The notes beneath the pieces were generated by a model that saw nothing but the letters and a program-made list of their open reading frames with translations, searched no databases and was not told where the DNA came from. Positions 6,901-9,018 of a DNA stretch of 9,018 nt are shown in pieces. This stretch comes from Maribacter sp. (GTDB lineage Bacteria > Bacteroidota > Bacteroidia > Flavobacteriales > Flavobacteriaceae). Location: positions 1-9,018 of the forward strand of contig JANQUX010000103.1 of assembly GCA_030730545.1 (NCBI GenBank), written 5' to 3'. A program made the translations under genes and the position numbers. Position 1 is the stretch's first letter. Each line of letters opens with the position of its first letter.

Positions 6901-7392
6901 CAAAATTGTTCTAAAATAATTATTACCGAACCTTTACCATTAAGTGTACTTTTAGACTTCGATGCTTTGACCAACAGCGTCAACTTAAAAATGAGTGGTG
7001 CTGATGAATATACCGTTCAAGTAAACGGTAAAAGTTTTCAAACTAGAAAAGAACAAATCAGCATTCCGTTGTTAGATGAAATTAATACGATAAGTGTTAA
7101 TACTAATCAACATTGTCAAGGGGAATTTGAAGAAACGATATACTTGGGAACGACTCCAATAATTTATCCGAATCCGGTTGGTAATAGTCTATCAATAGAT
7201 TTAAAAACTCTTACCCTTGATAACATTGAAATAGCTATTTTTACAGAAGCAGGAGTTTTAGTACATTCTGACAACTATAAAGTTGAAGAATCAATCATTG
7301 AAATTAATACTAGCTTATTAAGCTCAGGTATTTATTTTTTAAGATTGAAGAATGATGACTTCAATAAATCCTTCAAACTTTTAAAACAGTGA
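3907..7392 (+). CDS. T9SS-secreted mosaic protein: glucose/sorbosone dehydrogenase-like propeller, second seven-repeat propeller, thrombospondin type 3 repeats, sorting domain
   Basis: Secreted protein of 1161 residues. A signal peptide covers about 1-22 (hydrophobic core LVLFILISLVFSLSF). Residues about 30-400 form a PQQ-dependent glucose/sorbosone dehydrogenase-like six-bladed propeller: LLGLAFHPNY (95-104), SNHNGGKIAFGPDG (156-169) with H158 at the position of the family's catalytic histidine, IGDGGGGGDPQG (175-186), WGIRNTWKFSFD (242-253) and GGNYGW (277-282). Residues 417-763 hold seven tandem propeller-like repeats. An Ig-like segment (about 764-850), two thrombospondin type 3 repeats (853-920) and a SprB/PKD-like segment (about 930-1080) follow. 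A T9SS type A sorting domain starting IIYPNP (1085-1161) ends the protein. It should cross the outer membrane through T9SS and be released or surface-anchored. The dehydrogenase fold is clear; activity, substrate and PQQ use are inferred only. It begins a transcription unit and is coupled to the lipoprotein gene. Confidence 0.92.
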   Translation: MYNHKHLVLFILISLVFSLSFSQELSYQEAFPNLSFNFPTEIQPSVDGTNRMFVVEQPGLIKVFPNNENVTAQEQSTFLDISSIVSYSAGQEIGLLGLAFHPNYSTNGYIFVYYIDQPSNYRINIARYTVNSTNPNLIDGDSRTIIAQFTKNQSDSNHNGGKIAFGPDGYLYISIGDGGGGGDPQGNGQNLNTVFGSLLRIDIDLDGNNPVETNTELPNGNYEIPSDNPRVGQSGLDELYAWGIRNTWKFSFDPTGNLWGSDVGQNSYEEINIITRGGNYGWNKFEANTEPSYGSETLLATSPDIKPIFFYDHSASDVSITGGYTYRGSLTSNSLKDKYIYGDYVSGRVWALTYNAANGSTSNELLFKTNGEFISSFGEDEAGELYFSDYGANAKLFKLTETITGPETTPVNGIGEWKSLSSGTDGIVQSITSSTNGTSYIAGSFNSAGGISTSDLATLSNTEVWASLGSGIEGSVLATALSPEGTLYIAGDFTIVNGIEANNIAKWNGTSWSALSSGTNGPISTIAFNENGTLFVGGVFTTAGGLNANNIAKWENESWSLLTDASTNITGTNNEVRSIHIDDDNRVYIGGNFDTAGGIAATRIALWNGSNWSSLGSGTSGFVQAMESAGDYLFVGGNFSIAGDKTVNRIALYHKNNNTWEALGTGVSGNVNAITSSGTYIYVGGTFDTASDNGTVDKVVNNIARWSTENGWQALGTATNVGVNTRVNALQFIKNETELLVGGNFSTAGNINANNIAKWGEDFCTSESVTPEYLIDGTWDSGSNNVTIAEGDAITLSILPNDISFTITLPGGSVVNNDYLIENTNTAQSGTYTFTTSEGCTTDFTLTIASASNDGDDDGDGVINTNDLCPNTAAGATTDTNGCSSAQLNNDGDDDGDGVLNINDICPNTPNGGIVDESGCTVTSYPANQFKITSTGASCIGSDNGSIFIESLNDEEFTAIITGEGENRTIDFIETLTIADLAKGEYNLCISSSTSTNYQNCSKIIITEPLPLSVLLDFDALTNSVNLKMSGADEYTVQVNGKSFQTRKEQISIPLLDEINTISVNTNQHCQGEFEETIYLGTTPIIYPNPVGNSLSIDLKTLTLDNIEIAIFTEAGVLVHSDNYKVEESIIEINTSLLSSGIYFLRLKNDDFNKSFKLLKQ
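4438..4449 (+). repeat. (GGC)4 trinucleotide run in a glycine stretch
   Basis: Four consecutive identical GGC glycine codons (residues 178-181), followed by GGA, encode part of the GDGGGGGDP loop of the dehydrogenase-like propeller. The run stands out in an AT-rich gene where glycine is mostly GGT or GGA. In-frame slippage here would only change loop length. Confidence 0.6.
5155..6195 (+). repeat. Seven tandem ~50-residue repeats, probable seven-bladed beta-propeller
   Basis: Each repeat starts with a tryptophan in a W-x-x-L-x-S/T-G context, at residues 417, 465, 512, 559, 612, 660 and 712. It continues through a hydrophobic strand, a Y/F/L-hydrophobic-A/V-G-G-x-F core (AGSF, AGDF, VGGVF, IGGNF, VGGNF, VGGTF, VGGNF), a small T-A-G-G loop and NNIAKW or a variant. 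Spacings are 48, 47, 47, 53, 48, 52 and about 51 residues. Seven units of this length and strand pattern fit a closed propeller. The DNA of the units has diverged, so the array is old. Confidence 0.75.
6462..6492 (+). repeat. 31-bp direct repeat, copy 1 (thrombospondin type 3 repeat core)
   Basis: This is identical over 31 bases to 6573-6603, a period of 111 bases or exactly 37 codons. It encodes NDGDDDGDGV, the calcium-binding core of a thrombospondin type 3 repeat, followed by NTNDLCPNT. Confidence 0.9.
6573..6603 (+). repeat. 31-bp direct repeat, copy 2 (thrombospondin type 3 repeat core)
   Basis: Second perfect copy of the 6462-6492 sequence, in the same frame, encoding NDGDDDGDGV followed by NINDICPNT. 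The sequence between the two copies differs, so nucleotide identity is confined to the acidic calcium-binding core. Confidence 0.9.
7159..7389 (+). other. T9SS type A C-terminal sorting domain (segment of the secreted mosaic protein)
   Basis: Residues 1085-1161 start with the typical IIYPNP motif, continue with a NSLSIDL strand, IAIFTEAGVLV and LLSSGIYFLRLK, and end in a basic KSFKLLKQ tail. This is the pattern of the Por secretion system tail. The domain directs export through the type IX system and is usually removed on the cell surface. Confidence 0.93.
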
Positions 7393-8066
7393 AAAAAAGC
7401 GGATTTTTAGTTTTCCTATTATTAATACTTCAATCGTGCGGTGTAGATTCAGATGTTTTGGAATACGCCAAAGATCAAATAAACATCACTCTTATCTTCC
7501 CTGAAGATGACTCTGAATGCACCGAAGGTATAATCGTTTCCGATACACAAAGCGAGCTCGTCTTTGAGTGGTCTGATGAAAATGATAATAGTCCGTACAT
7601 CGTACATTTAACGAGTCTTGTAAGTTCACAGACAGAATTAATAGAAAGTGATGATACTGACGTTGCCATTACCCTAGATCGTGGCGTAGCCTATTCATGG
7701 TTCGTAACTGGAAAAATTAATAGTACTAGCGAAATCTGGAATTTCTATAATGAAGGACCAGGTTTAGAATCTTCTATACCCTACCCGGCTACAGCTATTT
7801 CCCCTGTTTCGGGAGCCTCGATATCGCAAACTAGCACATCGGTTAATTTGATATGGAATTCAGAAGATCCTGATGACGACATTGTTTCTTATGATTTATT
7901 TTTTGGTGAAGCAAAAGACCCTCAGCTTTATGGAACAGATGTTACAGAAACTAGATTTAATGATATACCAGTTGAGGCTGAAAAAATCTATTATTGGAAA
8001 ATTATTACCAAAGATAGCATCGGTAATGAATCTACCTCTGAAGTCTTTACATTTTCTGTAGGTTAA
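7389..8066 (+). CDS. Lipoprotein with two fibronectin type III-like domains, coupled to the secreted mosaic protein
   Basis: Predicted outer-membrane lipoprotein of 225 residues. Residues 1-17 are a lipoprotein signal peptide (MKK, hydrophobic core, lipobox LQSC with C17 the lipidated residue). SDVLE at 21-25 resembles the SDDFE-type surface-export signal reported for Flavobacterium lipoproteins, though it sits slightly further from the cysteine. Two beta-sandwich, FnIII-like segments follow: about 33-120 (LVFEWSDENDN, AYSWFV) and about 133-225 (VNLIWNSEDPDDDIVSYDLFF, then IYYWKIITKDSIGNES). No catalytic motif is visible, so an adhesive or docking role is likely. The GTG start is chosen because it puts MKK directly before the signal core and overlaps the upstream TGA as GTGA. 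That overlap predicts co-production with the secreted propeller protein, making it a candidate partner or anchor. The exact function is unknown. Confidence 0.85.
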   Translation: MKKSGFLVFLLLILQSCGVDSDVLEYAKDQINITLIFPEDDSECTEGIIVSDTQSELVFEWSDENDNSPYIVHLTSLVSSQTELIESDDTDVAITLDRGVAYSWFVTGKINSTSEIWNFYNEGPGLESSIPYPATAISPVSGASISQTSTSVNLIWNSEDPDDDIVSYDLFFGEAKDPQLYGTDVTETRFNDIPVEAEKIYYWKIITKDSIGNESTSEVFTFSVG

Positions 8067-8109
8067 AGCATATTAAAGTATTGCATTAAATTTTTAAGTT
8101 GATAATAAA

Positions 8110-8141
8110 AAAGCCCCTTTAGCAAATACTAAAGGGGCTTT
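8110..8141. terminator. Strong bidirectional Rho-independent terminator between convergent genes
   Basis: A perfect 12-bp stem, AAGCCCCTTTAG (8111-8122) against CTAAAGGGGCTT (8129-8140), encloses a six-base loop; an extra A/T pair at 8110/8141 extends it to 13 bp. On the - strand it is followed by TTTTATTATC, a good U-tract for the OmpA gene. On the + strand the tail is a less even TTTATATAAA. It lies 44 bases after the lipoprotein stop and about 20 bases from the OmpA stop, so it can serve both genes. Confidence 0.93.
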
Positions 8142-8160
8142 ATATAAACTATATTCCTTA

Positions 8161-9018
8161 TTAAAATTCTAGTATCACAAACTCAGAACGTCTGTTAACT
8201 GCATGCTTTTCTTCAGGACAATAAGTATTGTCATCACACTCGTTTAATAGTTGGGTTTCACCGTAAGCTTCTGTTGTCAACTTATCGGCTGATACTCCTT
8301 TAGACAATAAATAATCTTTAGTCTTATCAACTCTTCGCTGCGATAGCCAGTCATTATATTTCGAAGTTCCTCGAGAATCGGTATGGGAAGTGATTTTCAA
8401 AGTTAATGTTGGTATTTCTTCTAAAACCTGCGCTAAAGAGTCTAGCACCTTTTTAGATGAAGAATTAACAACCGAAGAATTTAAATCAAAATATACATTT
8501 CCTAAATTCTCAATTCTCGACTTAATTTCTGTCTTACGCTTATTAATCGCATCTACTTTAGCTTTCTCAGCAGCCGCCAATGCATCTTCCTCTTGTTGTT
8601 TTTTAAGTCGCTCTGCCAATAATAATTCGTCCTTTAAACGATTAACTTCATTTATTGAATCTGTTTGACGCTGTTTCTCTTTTGCGATAGCCGCTAAAAG
8701 CTCTAGTTTTTCCTCTCCTCGTTTAGAAAGCCCTTTTTCTATACCAAATTGATAAACGGCTCCAGCTCCATACTGAATGTGATTAGAAACACCTTCTTCT
8801 TCGCTCATAGCCCATTTACCAGTAGCATTTAAGTCCAATCCCCATCTGTCTGAAAACCATGTTCTAAAACCTACAATAGCATTATAGGTTCCTCTTCCTC
8901 TATTATTAGCATCTGTATAACCAGCACCTATACCAACATAAGGATCAAACCAAGCAGTTTCACCAATTATTTTATTTAAATCATACGTAATTCTACCATC
9001 TAAGCCGAAATAATTGAT
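8161..9018 (-). CDS. OmpA family outer-membrane protein (5' end outside the window)
   Basis: The - strand frame is open from the window edge to the TAA at 8161-8163, giving 285 visible C-terminal residues. Visible residues 1 to about 93 are amphipathic, aromatic-rich strands such as WFDPYVGIGAGY and GTYNAIVGFRTWF, typical of an OmpA N-terminal barrel. Residues about 98-172 are a charged, Lys/Glu/Ala-rich coiled-coil linker. Residues about 174-285 are the peptidoglycan-binding OmpA domain with VYFDLNS, SHTDSRG, LSQRR and NRRSEF. The TDSRG aspartate and the second arginine of LSQRR are 15 residues apart, exactly as in the diaminopimelate-binding D/R pair of E. coli OmpA. CDDNTYC adds a cysteine pair between the last motifs, a likely disulfide. 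The TTG at 8836-8838 is internal, not a start, because barrel-like sequence continues upstream of it. Expected role: tethering the outer membrane to peptidoglycan. It converges on the lipoprotein gene. Confidence 0.93.
   Translation of the reverse strand: MNYFGLDGRITYDLNKIIGETAWFDPYVGIGAGYTDANNRGRGTYNAIVGFRTWFSDRWGLDLNATGKWAMSEEEGVSNHIQYGAGAVYQFGIEKGLSKRGEEKLELLAAIAKEKQRQTDSINEVNRLKDELLLAERLKKQQEEDALAAAEKAKVDAINKRKTEIKSRIENLGNVYFDLNSSVVNSSSKKVLDSLAQVLEEIPTLTLKITSHTDSRGTSKYNDWLSQRRVDKTKDYLLSKGVSADKLTTEAYGETQLLNECDDNTYCPEEKHAVNRRSEFVILEF

Noticed and set aside
7475..7669. 64-codon - strand ORF inside the lipoprotein gene
   Set aside because: The + strand frame has a lipobox and FnIII-like segments; the antisense ORF has no recognisable features.
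7873..8061. 62-codon + strand ORF in another frame of the lipoprotein gene
   Set aside because: It overlaps the best-conserved FnIII-like segment out of frame and shows no protein-like motif of its own.
8390..8668. 92-codon + strand ORF opposite the OmpA gene
   Set aside because: It is a shadow of the coiled-coil coding region on the other strand and has no recognisable domain; the - strand frame has clear OmpA motifs.
8161..8838. OmpA gene starting at the TTG at 8836-8838
   Set aside because: The same frame is open to the window edge, and the 60 upstream residues read as OmpA barrel strands, so the gene simply runs off the window.
1..9018. tRNA, rRNA, insertion sequence, phage or plasmid genes
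   Set aside because: No transposase or integrase motifs, terminal inverted repeats or tRNA-like cloverleaf were seen; nearly all of the window is covered by the six main genes.

Overview
The window looks like chromosome from a marine-type member of the Flavobacteriaceae (Bacteroidota). It is AT-rich and has no obvious Shine-Dalgarno sites. It has a TTG / TAnnTTTG-type promoter and encodes a protein with a type IX secretion (T9SS) C-terminal sorting domain, a short-signal lipoprotein and a flavobacterial OmpA protein. The genus cannot be fixed from the sequence alone.

Positions 1-3712 are the 3' part of a surface-polysaccharide (O-antigen or capsule type) operon on the + strand. It holds the last codons of an upstream gene, an NAD-dependent epimerase/reductase (35-946), a NodU/CmcH-family carbamoyltransferase (974-2689) and a polytopic WecA/WbpL-like undecaprenyl-phosphate sugar-1-phosphate transferase (2744-3712). 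A reasonable reading is that the reductase finishes a nucleotide-activated deoxy-amino sugar, the membrane transferase loads it on the lipid carrier, and the carbamoyltransferase decorates a sugar hydroxyl. Two junctions show ATGA stop/start overlaps; one of them involves a nine-codon leader ORF (2718-2747).

Positions 3713-3906 are intergenic, with a weak AT-rich terminator-like hairpin, a Bacteroidota-type promoter and a short 5'-UTR inverted repeat. This starts a second transcription unit (3907-8066). Its first gene encodes a 1161-residue secreted mosaic protein: signal peptide, PQQ-type glucose/sorbosone dehydrogenase-like propeller, seven ~50-residue repeats that look like a second seven-bladed propeller, an Ig-like segment, two thrombospondin type 3 calcium-binding repeats, a SprB/PKD-like segment and a T9SS sorting domain. 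The second gene starts at a GTG overlapping the first gene's stop by four bases. It encodes a lipoprotein with two fibronectin III-like domains and a possible surface-export signal. The tight coupling suggests the two products work together at the cell surface; this is the least familiar part of the window.

A strong bidirectional terminator (8110-8141) separates this unit from a convergent OmpA-family gene on the - strand (8161-9018), whose 5' end lies beyond the window.
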